A stretch of DNA of 64,000 nt from Devosia ureilytica (GCF_024273195.1 NZ_JAMZCU010000002.1:124001-188000), one strand, 5' to 3'. Numbered from the stretch's first letter, positions 46,519 through 56,044 are shown. Notes: generated by a model not told the origin, from the sequence alone. Numbers and translations are program-made.

Positions 46519-46531
46519 CCTCCCGCCAAGG

Positions 46532-46665
46532 CCACCCCACCCTCAATCCCCCCATCAAGGGGAGGGAGGCGCAGGACCGAAGCCTGTGTTCATCCCAACC
46601 CTCCCCCTTGTGGGGAGGGTAGTGGCGCTCGGCGCGGAGGGGCCACAGCAGAGCCAGGGTGGGGA
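46532..46665. repeat. REP-like element, family B, two copies facing each other
   Basis: CCACCCCACCCTCA head with an inexact CCCCATC/AGGGGAGGG hairpin on the left (46532-46570), and CCCTCCCCC-TTG-TGGGGAGGG (46601-46621) with a reversed head CAGGGTGGGGAT (46654-46665) on the right. Both genes next to it, the M20 peptidase and DUF1304, end here. Confidence 0.7.
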
Positions 46666-46676
46666 TACCTGGGCCC

Positions 46677-47039
46677 TCAGGCCAGCACCAGCGCCACAAT
46701 CGCCAGCACCGCCGGCAAGGTCTGGATGAACAAGATCTTCCGGCTGGCCGTGGCCGCGCCGAAAATGCCGGCCACCGCCACACAGGCGAGGAAGAACAAC
46801 TGAATCTGCCAGGCAATCTCGGGCACCGGATGCACCAGTCCCCAGATCAGCCCGGCAGCCAGAAAGCCGTTATAGAGCCCCTGATTGGCCGCCAGGGTCT
46901 TGGTTTCGCGGGCGAAATCGGGCGTTAGCCCAAAAGCCTTCTGGCCGGGCGGACTGGTCCACCAGACCATTTCGAGCAGCATGATATAGACATGCAGAAG
47001 GGCCACCAGCCCGACCAGCACCATTGCAACAAGAGCCAA
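46677..47039 (-). CDS. DUF1304 membrane protein
   Basis: 120 residues, four membrane segments; LHVYIMLLEMVWW and the NQGLYNGFLAAGLIWG block are typical of DUF1304, of unknown function. Nine bases after the HEAT-like gene on the same strand, so it is last in a deoD-HEAT-DUF1304 unit. Confidence 0.88.
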   Translation of the reverse strand: MALVAMVLVGLVALLHVYIMLLEMVWWTSPPGQKAFGLTPDFARETKTLAANQGLYNGFLAAGLIWGLVHPVPEIAWQIQLFFLACVAVAGIFGAATASRKILFIQTLPAVLAIVALVLA

Positions 47040-47048
47040 TTCGGCCTC

Positions 47049-47684
47049 CTATCCGTTCAGTTTCCGCAGCAGCTTTTGCATCCGCTCGCGCTTGGCTTTT
47101 TGCGTTATGCCCTCGAGCCGCTGGCGGATGGTGGCGATCAAGCCCGGTTTTGCCTCCGGCGTCACCACGCTCGCGGTCTCCTCGGCATAAGTGGGAAACT
47201 GGTTGGGCGCGGCACTCTTGAGCCGTTCAACCAGAATGGGCACCGCCTTTTCGGCATAGCCAGCGCGGGCCAGCTTGGTCAGCAGCGAGGTGCACCGATC
47301 CTTGGCAATCACTGAGCCGCGATCCGCCGCCTCGATGATGCGGGGCAGTTCGGCCGCGATTTCCTCCGCCCGCAATTCGGCGACGCTATCAAGCGCCTGC
47401 ATGGCGCCCCAGACTTGCCGATTGGTCCCGCTGCCGAGCGCTTCGAGGAACACCGGGCAGTGCCCGCCGATCAGGTCGGGATCGCGCGCCCCGATTTCGT
47501 AGAGCACTTTCATTGCATCATTGCGTTGCCGGGTCGTGCCGGAGCGTACCAATTGCACCAGTTCCCTGACGGCCTCTCGGTTCCCCGCAGCCGCAATCGC
47601 TTCGGCCAAGGCCACATTGGGGCGCTCGTCGCGCCGGTCCATGGCGCCCGCCAACTGCCCGGCAATGCTGCCCGATCCCGTCAT
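47049..47684 (-). CDS. Hypothetical HEAT/ARM-like repeat protein
   Basis: Not assigned to a named family. 211 residues, all helical by appearance, with repeated ~36-residue units (VRELVQLVRSGTTRQRNDAMKVL, VFLEALGSGTNRQVWGAMQAL, LPRIIEAADRGSVIAKDRC) like HEAT repeats, and a basic C-terminus (KAKRERMQKLLRKLNG). Its ATG overlaps the deoD stop by one base, so it is translated with deoD. Probably a protein-interaction scaffold (inference). Confidence 0.8.
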   Translation of the reverse strand: MTGSGSIAGQLAGAMDRRDERPNVALAEAIAAAGNREAVRELVQLVRSGTTRQRNDAMKVLYEIGARDPDLIGGHCPVFLEALGSGTNRQVWGAMQALDSVAELRAEEIAAELPRIIEAADRGSVIAKDRCTSLLTKLARAGYAEKAVPILVERLKSAAPNQFPTYAEETASVVTPEAKPGLIATIRQRLEGITQKAKRERMQKLLRKLNG

Positions 47685-48397
47685 CAGGCCTCCACCGCCA
47701 CATCAAGCGCCAGCTCGACCATGTCCTTGAGCGAGGTCTGGCGCGCTTCGGCGTCGATCTCCTCATGGGTGATCAGGCAATCGGTCATGGTGCAGATGGT
47801 CAGAGCCTTGACGCCAAAGCGCGCCGCCAGCGTATAGAGCGCCGCCGCCTCCATCTCGACCCCGATCACCCCATGTTCGGGCAGCTTGTCGTACCCGGCA
47901 AAGCCATCGGCGTGATAGAAAATGTCGGACGAGAGCATATTGCCCGCATGATAGCGCAACCCCCGCGCATCGGCCTTGTCCGCCGCCGAGCGCAGCAGCC
48001 CGAAATCGGCAATCGGCGCAAAACTATAGGGCCCGAACCGGCCCTTGACGATGGAACTGTCGGTCGAAGCGCCCTGCGCCAAGATCACGTCACGCACCTT
48101 GACCGATGCATTGAGCCCGCCGCAGGTGCCAACGCGAATGAGCGATTTGGCCCCATAGACATTGATCAGCTCATGCACATAGATCGACAGCGACGGCTGC
48201 CCCATGCCCGAGGCCTGCACCGAAACCGGCTTGCCCTTCCAGGTGCCGGTATAGCCCAGGCAATTGCGCACCGAATTGACCAGTTTCGGCGCCTCGAAAA
48301 ACGTCTCGGCAATCCATTTCGCCCGCAGCGGGTCGCCCGGCAGCAGCACCGCTTCGGCATAGTCACCCGGCTTGGCGTGGTTGTGCGGCGTGGTCAT
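47684..48397 (-). CDS. deoD: Purine-nucleoside phosphorylase
   Basis: Splits purine nucleosides with phosphate for salvage. 237 residues of the trimeric/hexameric PNP-UDP family: HAKPGDYAEAVLLPGDPLRAKWIA, MGQPSLSIYVHEL, RVGTCGGL and the MEAAALYTLA and TMTDCLITHE blocks (signature plus catalytic Asp). Start at ATG 48397 after the REP-like element. First gene of a three-gene unit with the HEAT-like and DUF1304 genes. Confidence 0.95.
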   Translation of the reverse strand: MTTPHNHAKPGDYAEAVLLPGDPLRAKWIAETFFEAPKLVNSVRNCLGYTGTWKGKPVSVQASGMGQPSLSIYVHELINVYGAKSLIRVGTCGGLNASVKVRDVILAQGASTDSSIVKGRFGPYSFAPIADFGLLRSAADKADARGLRYHAGNMLSSDIFYHADGFAGYDKLPEHGVIGVEMEAAALYTLAARFGVKALTICTMTDCLITHEEIDAEARQTSLKDMVELALDVAVEA

Positions 48398-48432
48398 GGC
48401 GATCCTTTCTGCGATTGACGACAGCCTTCTTA

Positions 48433-48550
48433 CCTCTCCCTGGGGGGAGAGGTCGACCCGTCTTTGGGTCGGGTGAGGGGGCCTTTCACGGGACCGAGCA
48501 TAGGCCACTCACCCGTTGCTACGCGCCGACCTCTCCCCCAAAGGGTGAGG
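48433..48550. repeat. REP-like element, family A, two copies facing each other
   Basis: CCTCTCCC/GGGAGAGG hairpin (48433-48452) followed by GACCC-GTCTTT-GGGTC and GTGAGGGGGCC; then the inverse copy GGCCACTCACCC (48512-48523) ending in a CCTCTCCCCC/GGGTGAGG hairpin (48530-48550). Lies between the divergent deoD and argC genes, so both promoters must share the space. Confidence 0.7.
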
Positions 48551-48621
48551 CAAGACAGATCAGCGTCTTGACCTCGACACATGTCAGGTCCATTTACGCA
48601 GCCGCACTGGAGAAAAAGCCA

Positions 48622-49575
48622 ATGGTCGCAAAGATTTTCATCGATGGTGAAGCGGGAACCACGGGTCTGCAGATCCGCGAGCGCCTGGCCGGCCGGCGCG
48701 ACCTCGAAGTGCTCTCCATTGCCCATGACAAGCGCAAGGATCAGGACGAACGCAAGCGGCTGCTCAATGCGGCCGACGTCGCCATCCTCTGCCTGCCCGA
48801 CGATGCGGCCAGGGAAAGCGTGCGGCTGATCGAAAACGACACCACCCGTGTCATCGACGCCTCCACCGCCCATCGCACCGCCGAGGGCTGGGCCTATGGC
48901 TTTGCCGAAATGGATATCGGCCAGACCGGGGAAATCGCCAAGTCGCGCTATGTCGCCAATCCCGGCTGCTGGCCGCAGGGCCTGATCGCAGCCGCCCGTC
49001 CGCTGGTCGAAGCGCGGCTTCTGCCCGGCGACTATCCGCTGACCTATCACGGCATTTCCGGCTATTCCGGCGGCGGCCGCCAGATGATCGAGGATTATGA
49101 GGCCCAAGGTGCCACGCCCAGCCAGTTCATGCCCTATGCGCTGACGTTCCAGCACAAGCACCTGCCCGAAATGGCACTCTACGCCAAGCTCAACCGCGCC
49201 CCGCTGTTCGAGCCGGTGGTGGGCAATTTCGCGCAGGGCATGTCGACGGCGCTGCCAATCCACACCGACATGGTCGCCGATATCCCGACCGGCAAGGACC
49301 TCCATGCCGCCTTGAGCGATTTCTACGCCGCCATCCCCGACAGCTTCGTGCGCGTCGCGCCCTATGACCCATCGCTTGCCAAAACTGCGGCGCTCGACCC
49401 GCAGGCGCACAATGGCACCAATACATTGACCCTGCATGTCTTTGCCAATGACGACCTCAACCAGGCGGTCATCGCAGCGGTCTATGACAACCTGGGCAAG
49501 GGCGCCTCGGGCGCGGCCGTGCAGAACCTCAACATCATGCTGGGGGTCAATGCGCGGGAGAGCCTCGCGGCTTAG
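48622..49575 (+). CDS. argC: N-acetyl-gamma-glutamyl-phosphate reductase (short form)
   Basis: NADPH-dependent third step of arginine synthesis. 317 residues, the shorter type 2 ArgC of alphaproteobacteria. Dinucleotide motif FIDGEAGTTGLQIRERL, catalytic Cys in NPGCWPQG and catalytic His in FQHKHLPEM. GGAG lies nine bases before ATG 48622. Monocistronic, bounded by REP-like elements on both sides. Confidence 0.95.
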   Translation: MVAKIFIDGEAGTTGLQIRERLAGRRDLEVLSIAHDKRKDQDERKRLLNAADVAILCLPDDAARESVRLIENDTTRVIDASTAHRTAEGWAYGFAEMDIGQTGEIAKSRYVANPGCWPQGLIAAARPLVEARLLPGDYPLTYHGISGYSGGGRQMIEDYEAQGATPSQFMPYALTFQHKHLPEMALYAKLNRAPLFEPVVGNFAQGMSTALPIHTDMVADIPTGKDLHAALSDFYAAIPDSFVRVAPYDPSLAKTAALDPQAHNGTNTLTLHVFANDDLNQAVIAAVYDNLGKGASGAAVQNLNIMLGVNARESLAA

Positions 49576-49599
49576 TTCACTTTGCCGCTTCCCTGAGCG

Positions 49600-49740
49600 C
49601 CCCCTCATCCGGCACTGCGCCACCTTCTCCCCGAGAGGGAGAAGAAAGGGGCCTGTGTTCTGGACGCGCTCGACGCCTCTAGTCCTCTCCCTCTTGGGGA
49701 CAGGCGGCCGAAGCGAAGCGGAGGTCGGCGAGGGGGATCG
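49600..49740. repeat. REP-like element, family A, two copies back to back
   Basis: CCCCTCATCC head with CTTCTCCC/GGGAGAAG tail (49624-49643), then an inverse copy (CCTCTCCCTCTTGGGGAC ... GGTCGGCGAGGGGGATCG, ending 49740). Tail-to-tail orientation, opposite to the 32259 locus. Confidence 0.7.
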
Positions 49741-49753
49741 GGAAAGTTACCGC

Positions 49754-49781
49754 CCGAACCGTACGCTTCGGTACGGTTTGG
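49754..49781 (+). promoter_or_regulatory. Strong hairpin 62 bases before leuD
   Basis: AACCGTAC (49757-49764) and GTACGGTT (49771-49778), perfect eight-base stem with a GCTTCG loop, extended by CC/GG after one mismatch. TTTGG follows. It could end readthrough from argC or form a leader structure for leuD; no leucine-rich leader frame was seen nearby. Confidence 0.45.
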
Positions 49782-49842
49782 CCTTGACCGAAACCCCGCT
49801 TTCGCGCGATGACCGTGCCCAATAGCGAGGTTCCTTAGCCCC

Positions 49843-50448
49843 ATGGACAAGTTCACATCCCTGACCGGTGTCGCGGCGCCCCTGCCGATCATCAATATCG
49901 ACACCGACATGATCATCCCCAAGCAATACCTCAAGACCATCAAGCGGACTGGTCTGGGCACCGCGCTCTTCAGCGAAATGCGCTATAATGAGGATGGCTC
50001 GGAAAACCCCGATTTCGTGCTCAACAAGCCCGCCTACCGCAAGGCGCAGATCATCATTGCCGGCGATAATTTCGGCTGCGGCTCATCGCGCGAACACGCC
50101 CCCTGGGCGCTGCTCGATTTCGGCATCCGCTGCGTGATCTCCACCAGCTTTGCCGACATTTTCTACAACAATTGCTTCAAGAACGGCATTCTGCCGCTGG
50201 TCGTCACCCCAGAGCAATTGAAGCTCCTGCTCGATGATGCCGAGCGTGGCGCCAATGCCACGCTGAGCGTCGACCTCGAGGCCCAGACCATCAAGGGCCC
50301 CGATGGCGGCACGCTGCATTTCGACATCGACCCCAGCCGCAAGCAGATCCTGCTCGAAGGCCTTGACGACATCGCGGGCACGCTGAAATCCGATCCCTCC
50401 ATCTCCGCCTTTGAAGGCAAGATGGCCACTGATCGCCCCTGGCTCTAA
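49843..50448 (+). CDS. leuD: 3-isopropylmalate dehydratase small subunit
   Basis: Isomerises isopropylmalate in leucine synthesis together with LeuC (not in the window). 201 residues; the swivelling-domain motif [15 protein letters not shown] and the start [26 protein letters not shown] are diagnostic. leuB lies 3.3 kb downstream on the same strand. Confidence 0.97.
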   Translation: MDKFTSLTGVAAPLPIINIDTDMIIPKQYLKTIKRTGLGTALFSEMRYNEDGSENPDFVLNKPAYRKAQIIIAGDNFGCGSSREHAPWALLDFGIRCVISTSFADIFYNNCFKNGILPLVVTPEQLKLLLDDAERGANATLSVDLEAQTIKGPDGGTLHFDIDPSRKQILLEGLDDIAGTLKSDPSISAFEGKMATDRPWL

Positions 50449-50463
50449 CTCCAAGAGAAAAAA

Positions 50464-50859
50464 TTGGTTCAGCGCGTTTCCACCGGTTCTCCCTTTGAAG
50501 CCACCTTCGGCTATTCCCGCGCCGTGCGCCACGAAGACACTATCTATGTGTCCGGCACCACCGGCTATGACTATGCCTCGATGACCATGCCGGAAAGCGT
50601 CGGCGAGCAGGCAAAAAACGCCCTCGCCACCATCGACAAGGCCCTCAAGGAAGCCGGTTCTTCCATTCAGGACACTGTGCGCGTCGTCTATTATGTTGGC
50701 GACCGTTCGATGGTTGACGCTGTCGTCGCCGCCGTCGGCCCGGTGTTCAAGGACATTCGCCCGGCCGCCTCCATGCTGATCGTCCAGATGATCGAGGAGG
50801 GCATGAAGATCGAAATCGAAGTCACCGCCCGCATTGGCGCCGCCACCAGCCACGGCTGA
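50464..50859 (+). CDS. RidA-family protein
   Basis: Probable imine/enamine deaminase or related binding protein of the YjgF/RidA superfamily. 131 residues; FEATFGYSRAVRHEDTIYVSGTTG start and KDIRPAASMLIVQMI containing the conserved Arg-Pro-Ala core. The start codon is TTG at 50464; no ATG is available at the right place. The canonical RidA Arg is present but the last IEIEVTARIG strand lacks the usual EIEaiA Glu-Ala pattern, so it belongs to one of the divergent subgroups. 15 bases after leuD, so in the same transcript. Confidence 0.88.
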   Translation: MVQRVSTGSPFEATFGYSRAVRHEDTIYVSGTTGYDYASMTMPESVGEQAKNALATIDKALKEAGSSIQDTVRVVYYVGDRSMVDAVVAAVGPVFKDIRPAASMLIVQMIEEGMKIEIEVTARIGAATSHG

Positions 50860-50873
50860 TCGCGGAGCGGACG

Positions 50874-51518
50874 ATGAACACCAGGCAGGTCGTCCTCACC
50901 CTTCACGCAGCGCTCCTCATCGGGGCGCTGTTTTTCCTTGTGCCGGCGCTGACGGGCTGGGACAGCCGCGCCGGCTATCTGTTTTCAATGACCTTGTACT
51001 GGCTGTTCTTCTGCCTGCCGGTGATCGGCTGGCATGCGTTATCCGGCAATGACGGCCACCTGTTCTCGGAAAAACTACCCTGGCGCGACTGGTGGATCAT
51101 CCCCCTGCTGCTCGCCCAGGCGGGGCTCGTTGCCCTCGTCAACTTCGTGCCAAACACCTCGATCCTGTCGAGTGGCGGCATGTGGCTGGCCCTCCTGATC
51201 GCCACGATCAACGCCCCGCTTGAAGAGATCGCCTGGCGCGGCGGGTTCCTTGGGACCTTTCGCGACAAGCCGCGCCTCGGCTTCTGGCTGGGCTGGGCCC
51301 TGTTCACCGCCTGGCATGTGCCGCTGGCCATGAGTGTGGGGATCACCTTCGATGGCGGCGCGATCACCCTCATCGGCGGCGCCGCGGCGCTGGGGCTGTT
51401 CTGGAGCTGGATCGCCTGGCGGACCGCCTCGGTGTTCTATGTGAGCCTGGCCCATGGCCTCACAAATCTGTTTGCCTTCTGGGTGCTGTTCGACCGCAAC
51501 GGCTTTGCAGGCGCCTGA
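50874..51518 (+). CDS. CPBP-family intramembrane metalloprotease
   Basis: Type II CAAX-protease-like (ABI) membrane protein, 214 residues with seven or eight membrane segments. The metal/catalytic motifs are visible: EEIAWRG (Glu-Glu-x3-Arg) near residue 122-128, His in TAWHVPLA and HGLTNL. Substrate unknown. 14 bases after the RidA-like gene, so probably the third gene of a leuD-RidA-CPBP transcript. Confidence 0.88.
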   Translation: MNTRQVVLTLHAALLIGALFFLVPALTGWDSRAGYLFSMTLYWLFFCLPVIGWHALSGNDGHLFSEKLPWRDWWIIPLLLAQAGLVALVNFVPNTSILSSGGMWLALLIATINAPLEEIAWRGGFLGTFRDKPRLGFWLGWALFTAWHVPLAMSVGITFDGGAITLIGGAAALGLFWSWIAWRTASVFYVSLAHGLTNLFAFWVLFDRNGFAGA

Positions 51519-51538
51519 AGGGCGCCCGCAAAGCCATA

Positions 51539-51811
51539 TTAGCCCTTGCGGATCGGGTCGATGGCAGGGTGAACCCCGCGCGCCTTGCGCACCGCCTCGA
51601 TCAGGTCGAGTGGTTCGATCCCGACATCGTAGAGCAGCCGTTCGTCCGCCCGGGTCAGGAAAATCGTGGTGGCGCGTTGCAACCAGTAATTGCGCAATAT
51701 CCGGCGCAACACCGCCAGATTGCGCCGCATCGGCAATGGCAGCCGCCACCTCCGGGACCAGCGGGCCGCAGGCACCGGCGCCGCATGCGCATTTGCCAGA
51801 ATATCGCTCAC
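51539..51811 (-). CDS. DUF1127-family small protein
   Basis: 90 residues; basic N-terminal half and the DERLLYDVGIEPLDLIEAV block that defines DUF1127, a group of small Arg-rich proteins linked in other alphaproteobacteria to RNA turnover and nutrient stress. Its start codon overlaps the homocysteine methyltransferase stop by four bases (ATGA), so the two are translationally coupled, which is unusual company for this family. Confidence 0.85.
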   Translation of the reverse strand: MSDILANAHAAPVPAARWSRRWRLPLPMRRNLAVLRRILRNYWLQRATTIFLTRADERLLYDVGIEPLDLIEAVRKARGVHPAIDPIRKG

Positions 51812-52812
51812 CGTACCGCCTCGTGAAGAAAGTGGTCGAACGAACGGGTTGGGGCGGCATGGTCATGATAACCCGGCAGGCACTGGTGCGCGATCGCCCC
51901 GATATGGCGGTGGTCGGTGCCACAGCAGCCGCCGATCACCCTGATATTGGGCAGGAGCGGCAGGATACGCTGATAGCGCTGCGCCAGATCCTGCCAGTCC
52001 CCGATATCGAGGGTTTCGCTTTCGTCCAGCTCGGCATGGCTCTTCATGGAAGCATTGACGCGCAATCCCCCGATCCGGTCCACCCAGGCGCCGGCGTGGC
52101 GAACCGTGCTGGCAAAATGGATCGGGTGCACGCAATTGATCATGTAATAGGCCGGCGACCCGCCCGTTGCCGCCTCGACCTCGCCAATGGCATCGCCCAA
52201 CGCCTTGCCCCCAGGCAGGCGCCCATCGGTCTCGAGCGTGAACGAAAGCACGCAGGGCAGGCCCGCGGCCTCGGCCAATCTTGCGATGCCAATGGCTTCG
52301 GGCGTATTGGTCAGCGTATAGGCCGTCACCAGATCAGCCCCGGCCTCGGCAAAGGCGGCAATCTGCGCCTCGTGGTAGTGCATGGCCTCGTCAACGCTCA
52401 TGGCGCCATCATATTGCCAGGCATCGCGACGCGGTCCGATGGCGCCGCTGACCACCGTGGGTACGCCTGCCGCGTGGAAGTCCTTGGCCACCTCCCGGGA
52501 GAACCGGATGGCCTCGATATTGACCGCCCGCAGCTTGGCGGCGTCATAGCCCACCAATGCGCCCCAATCGGGATTGGCGCGCCAGGTATTGGTGTCGAAC
52601 AGGAAGCCCTGCCCGGCACGATGCGCAATCTCGATATAGGGATGATAATAGTCCCGCATGGCCTGCCGGCCCGCCGCGCTGCCATTCAGCTGGAAGACGC
52701 TGAAATGGGGGAGATCATGTCCTTCGTTAAAGATCATGTGGGTCTCAATACCGCCATCGGTGATGAACATTTGTCCCTTGATCTGCGGAAGGGTCTTGGT
52801 TTGCTCGGTCAT
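51808..52812 (-). CDS. Homocysteine S-methyltransferase family protein
   Basis: Zinc-dependent transfer of a methyl group to homocysteine from betaine, S-methylmethionine or a similar donor. 334 residues; TIM barrel with zinc-binding Cys in INCVHP and the GGCCGTDHRHI motif, starting at FITDGGIETHMIFNEG. The donor cannot be told from sequence. Coupled to DUF1127 downstream; divergent from a TetR gene with an operator between. Confidence 0.92.
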   Translation of the reverse strand: MTEQTKTLPQIKGQMFITDGGIETHMIFNEGHDLPHFSVFQLNGSAAGRQAMRDYYHPYIEIAHRAGQGFLFDTNTWRANPDWGALVGYDAAKLRAVNIEAIRFSREVAKDFHAAGVPTVVSGAIGPRRDAWQYDGAMSVDEAMHYHEAQIAAFAEAGADLVTAYTLTNTPEAIGIARLAEAAGLPCVLSFTLETDGRLPGGKALGDAIGEVEAATGGSPAYYMINCVHPIHFASTVRHAGAWVDRIGGLRVNASMKSHAELDESETLDIGDWQDLAQRYQRILPLLPNIRVIGGCCGTDHRHIGAIAHQCLPGYHDHAAPTRSFDHFLHEAVR

Positions 52813-53020
52813 TTTGCTTGTCCCTGAACGCTTGCTTTGGAAGTTGGGGCGGGTTTACATTTTCCCGCTGCTGGCCAAAGTGATGCCCCGGATTGGCAGT
52901 GCTCATCTAGCGGACTCGTGGTTCAGTCAGCCGACGCTGAACTCTTCCTTTTAGATCAACACCTTAGGGGTCTCGCGCTGCTCGGCGGGCCTCGTCCTGT
53001 ACGGATCTGGCGGGCCAAAA

Positions 53021-53037
53021 CTGTACCAGCGGTACAG
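53021..53037. promoter_or_regulatory. Putative TetR operator (17-base palindrome)
   Basis: CTGTACC (53021-53027), AGC, GGTACAG (53031-53037): a perfect seven-base inverted repeat, 20 bases before the tetR start. It sits in the spacer between tetR and the divergent methyltransferase gene (208 bases from its start), so autorepression is likely and control of the methyltransferase possible. Confidence 0.6.
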
Positions 53038-53056
53038 GCAAATGTGGGGGGCAAGC

Positions 53057-53677
53057 ATGTTCAGAAAGGCCACCAAGGGCCAGGAAACGCGTGAGCGGCT
53101 GCTCTCGATTGCCGAGACTGCGGTGCTGGCCAAGGGCTTTGCCGCCACCTCCATCGAAGAGGTGATCGCGGAAGCGGGCATCACCAAATCGGGGTTTTTC
53201 TACCATTTCGCCGACAAGAATGCGCTGGCCCACGAAATGCTGCAGCGCTATGTCGTCGCCAATGACCAGGTGTTCGAGCAGACATTTGGGCGCGCCGCCG
53301 AACTCTCCGACGATCCGCTCCAGCGCTTTCTCATCGGCCTCAAACTTCTGGCCGAGACCATGGCCGATCTGCCCAATGGCCACCCCGGATGCCTGATCGC
53401 CAGCGTCTGCTACCAGGAACGCCTGTTCGACCGCACCGTGCTCCAGCTCACCGCCGACTCGGTGCGAAAGTGGAATGCCTATTTCCACGAGCACATCGCG
53501 GCCATCGCCGCGGTCTATCCACCGTCGGAGCCGGTTGACCTCGACCAACTCTCGGCGATGATGAGCTGCATTGTCGATGGCGGCATCATCATGGGCAAGA
53601 CCTTGGGCGACACCACGATCCTGCCCCAGCAGATCCTGCTGTTCCGCTCCTATATCAAGCTGCTCTTCGCGCGCTGA
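53057..53677 (+). CDS. TetR-family transcriptional regulator
   Basis: 206 residues; helix-turn-helix at about 9-56 (ERLLSIAETAVLAKGF, SIEEVIAEAGITKSGFFYHF) and an effector domain with a conserved HPGCLIASVCYQ block, as in regulators that respond to alkylating or electrophilic compounds (NemR-like; inference). ATG 53057 has GGGGG seven bases upstream; ATG 53042 is an in-frame alternative. leuB follows after 107 bases in the same direction. Confidence 0.9.
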   Translation: MFRKATKGQETRERLLSIAETAVLAKGFAATSIEEVIAEAGITKSGFFYHFADKNALAHEMLQRYVVANDQVFEQTFGRAAELSDDPLQRFLIGLKLLAETMADLPNGHPGCLIASVCYQERLFDRTVLQLTADSVRKWNAYFHEHIAAIAAVYPPSEPVDLDQLSAMMSCIVDGGIIMGKTLGDTTILPQQILLFRSYIKLLFAR

Positions 53678-53784
53678 CCCTTGGGTCACTGGACGATTCC
53701 GCCTTTGCCGTCCTTGCGCTTGAGGGCGTTTTCCCGCTATGTGCGCGCCCAAGTGTACCCACCAGTACGGCGAGGAGTTTCATC

Positions 53785-54885
<1,101 letters not shown>

Positions 54886-55065
54886 GCATCAGACTTATCA
54901 ACGGCACCTAAGAATCAGAGGAGTCTGCGGGCGCAGGCGCCGCAGAGTACCACTAACATGGGAACCGAATATTCAACCAAGAGTTGACTCACCGGTCATG
55001 CATGCGCATATTGACCATCGAGATGAGGGCGCTGGAGACCTTGTTACCCAGGATCATCTCGGCCA

Positions 55066-55087
55066 AAGGCCCGCTTCGGCGGGCCTT
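55066..55087. terminator. Bidirectional terminator after leuB and the orphan gene
   Basis: AAGGCCCGC (55066-55074), TTCG tetraloop, GCGGGCCTT (55079-55087), followed by ACTATTTT on the plus strand. The orphan minus-strand gene stops at 55089, so this hairpin ends both. Confidence 0.85.
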
Positions 55088-55088
55088 A

Positions 55089-55577
55089 CTATTTTGGCTT
55101 GTTAGCGTCCCCTTTAGGTATGACCGAGAAGAGCTCTGCTCGCGGTTTGCGCGCGGTCATCTCAAATATCGCCCTATCGAAAACCACATTGCCGTAGCCG
55201 TCTTCGCGCCCTTCAGGGTTTTGAAGACTCGACATAAACTTGCTCATTGAGACCTCTGCGGCATCGCACAGTGCGCTCTCTATTTGAGTGACCATATCAT
55301 CCACCGAGTAGCCGTCTGCCCACCGGCTTTTGAAGAGATGCCGTCCCATAAAGAGTATCTCATTGAGTTCTAACGGATGCAGTTCTAAGTTTGCGCGGGC
55401 TTTGTTTATTTCGGAAAATTGCGACAGTGAGAACGTACCAATAGTGATTAGCGAGACCCGATTGCCATGGCTAACTTCTATTAAGTTAGCTCTAATGCGA
55501 TCTGGCGCATCAATTGCGAGCGGCAATTTCACCTCGGTGTTTTTAGACTTATGCTCACCGACCACGTCATCTGACAA
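55089..55577 (-). CDS. Orphan hypothetical protein, low GC, start uncertain
   Basis: Not recognised. The frame is open from ATG 55634, but its first codons would lie inside the rpsP terminator, so I place the start at TTG 55577 (162 residues); GTG 55565 is another option, and neither has a clear ribosome site. The base composition is visibly poorer in G+C than the rest of the window and codon choice is mixed (TTA, ATA, AGA-type codons appear), which suggests recent acquisition. Soluble, with no signal peptide; no conserved motif that I can name. It might also be a decayed fragment of a longer protein. Confidence 0.5.
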   Translation of the reverse strand: MSDDVVGEHKSKNTEVKLPLAIDAPDRIRANLIEVSHGNRVSLITIGTFSLSQFSEINKARANLELHPLELNEILFMGRHLFKSRWADGYSVDDMVTQIESALCDAAEVSMSKFMSSLQNPEGREDGYGNVVFDRAIFEMTARKPRAELFSVIPKGDANKPK

Positions 55578-55600
55578 GCCAAAGGTTCTTGAATAATCAA

Positions 55601-55629
55601 AAAGCCCCGGCGCGATGCACCGGGGCTTT
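55601..55629 (-). terminator. Terminator of the ffh-rpsP transcript
   Basis: AAAGCCCCGG (55601-55610) and CCGGGGCTTT (55620-55629), a ten-base perfect stem with a nine-base loop. On the minus strand it is followed by TTTTTGATTATTC, an ideal U-tract. 26 bases after rpsP. Confidence 0.9.
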
Positions 55630-55654
55630 CTCATATTGGCAAAGACCAGAAATC

Positions 55655-56044
55655 TTATTCGGCAGACGCAGCTTCTTCAGCAGGAGCCTCGGCCGGTGCA
55701 TTGGCAGCGGCTTCCTTGGCGGCCTTTTCTTCGGCGCGGGCGGTTGCCTTTTCGCCGGGCACACCCTTGTTCGGGTTGTTGCGGGCTTCGCGCTTGACGA
55801 GGCCGGCAGCGTCGAGGAAGCGCAGCACGCGGTCGGTCGGCACGGCGCCGTGCGACAGCCAGTGCTTGGCGCGCTCGGCATCGAGCACGACGCGGTTTTC
55901 GGCGTCCTTGGCCAGGAGCGGGTTGAACGTGCCCAGCTTCTCGATGAAGCGGCCATCGCGCGGCGAACGGGCGTCGGCGATCACGATGTGGTAGAAGGGA
56001 CGCTTCTTGGTGCCGCCACGGGCAAGGCGAATCTTGAGTGCCAT
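55655..56044 (-). CDS. rpsP: 30S ribosomal protein S16
   Basis: 129 residues; [20 protein letters not shown] is diagnostic. The core of about 80 residues is followed by an Ala/Glu-rich low-complexity tail, common in alphaproteobacteria. It follows ffh, as usual, but the expected rimM and trmD do not follow: a terminator and an orphan gene are there instead. Confidence 0.98.
   Translation of the reverse strand: MALKIRLARGGTKKRPFYHIVIADARSPRDGRFIEKLGTFNPLLAKDAENRVVLDAERAKHWLSHGAVPTDRVLRFLDAAGLVKREARNNPNKGVPGEKATARAEEKAAKEAAANAPAEAPAEEAASAE

Noticed and set aside
52813..53020. Possible SAM or SAH riboswitch before the homocysteine methyltransferase gene
   Set aside because: I looked for the conserved cores of SAM-II and SAH riboswitches on the minus strand and found none.
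53753..53769. Second copy of the TetR operator before leuB (GTGTACCCACCAGTACG)
   Set aside because: The two GTAC cores have one extra base between them and the outer bases differ, so it is not a convincing repeat of the 53021 palindrome.
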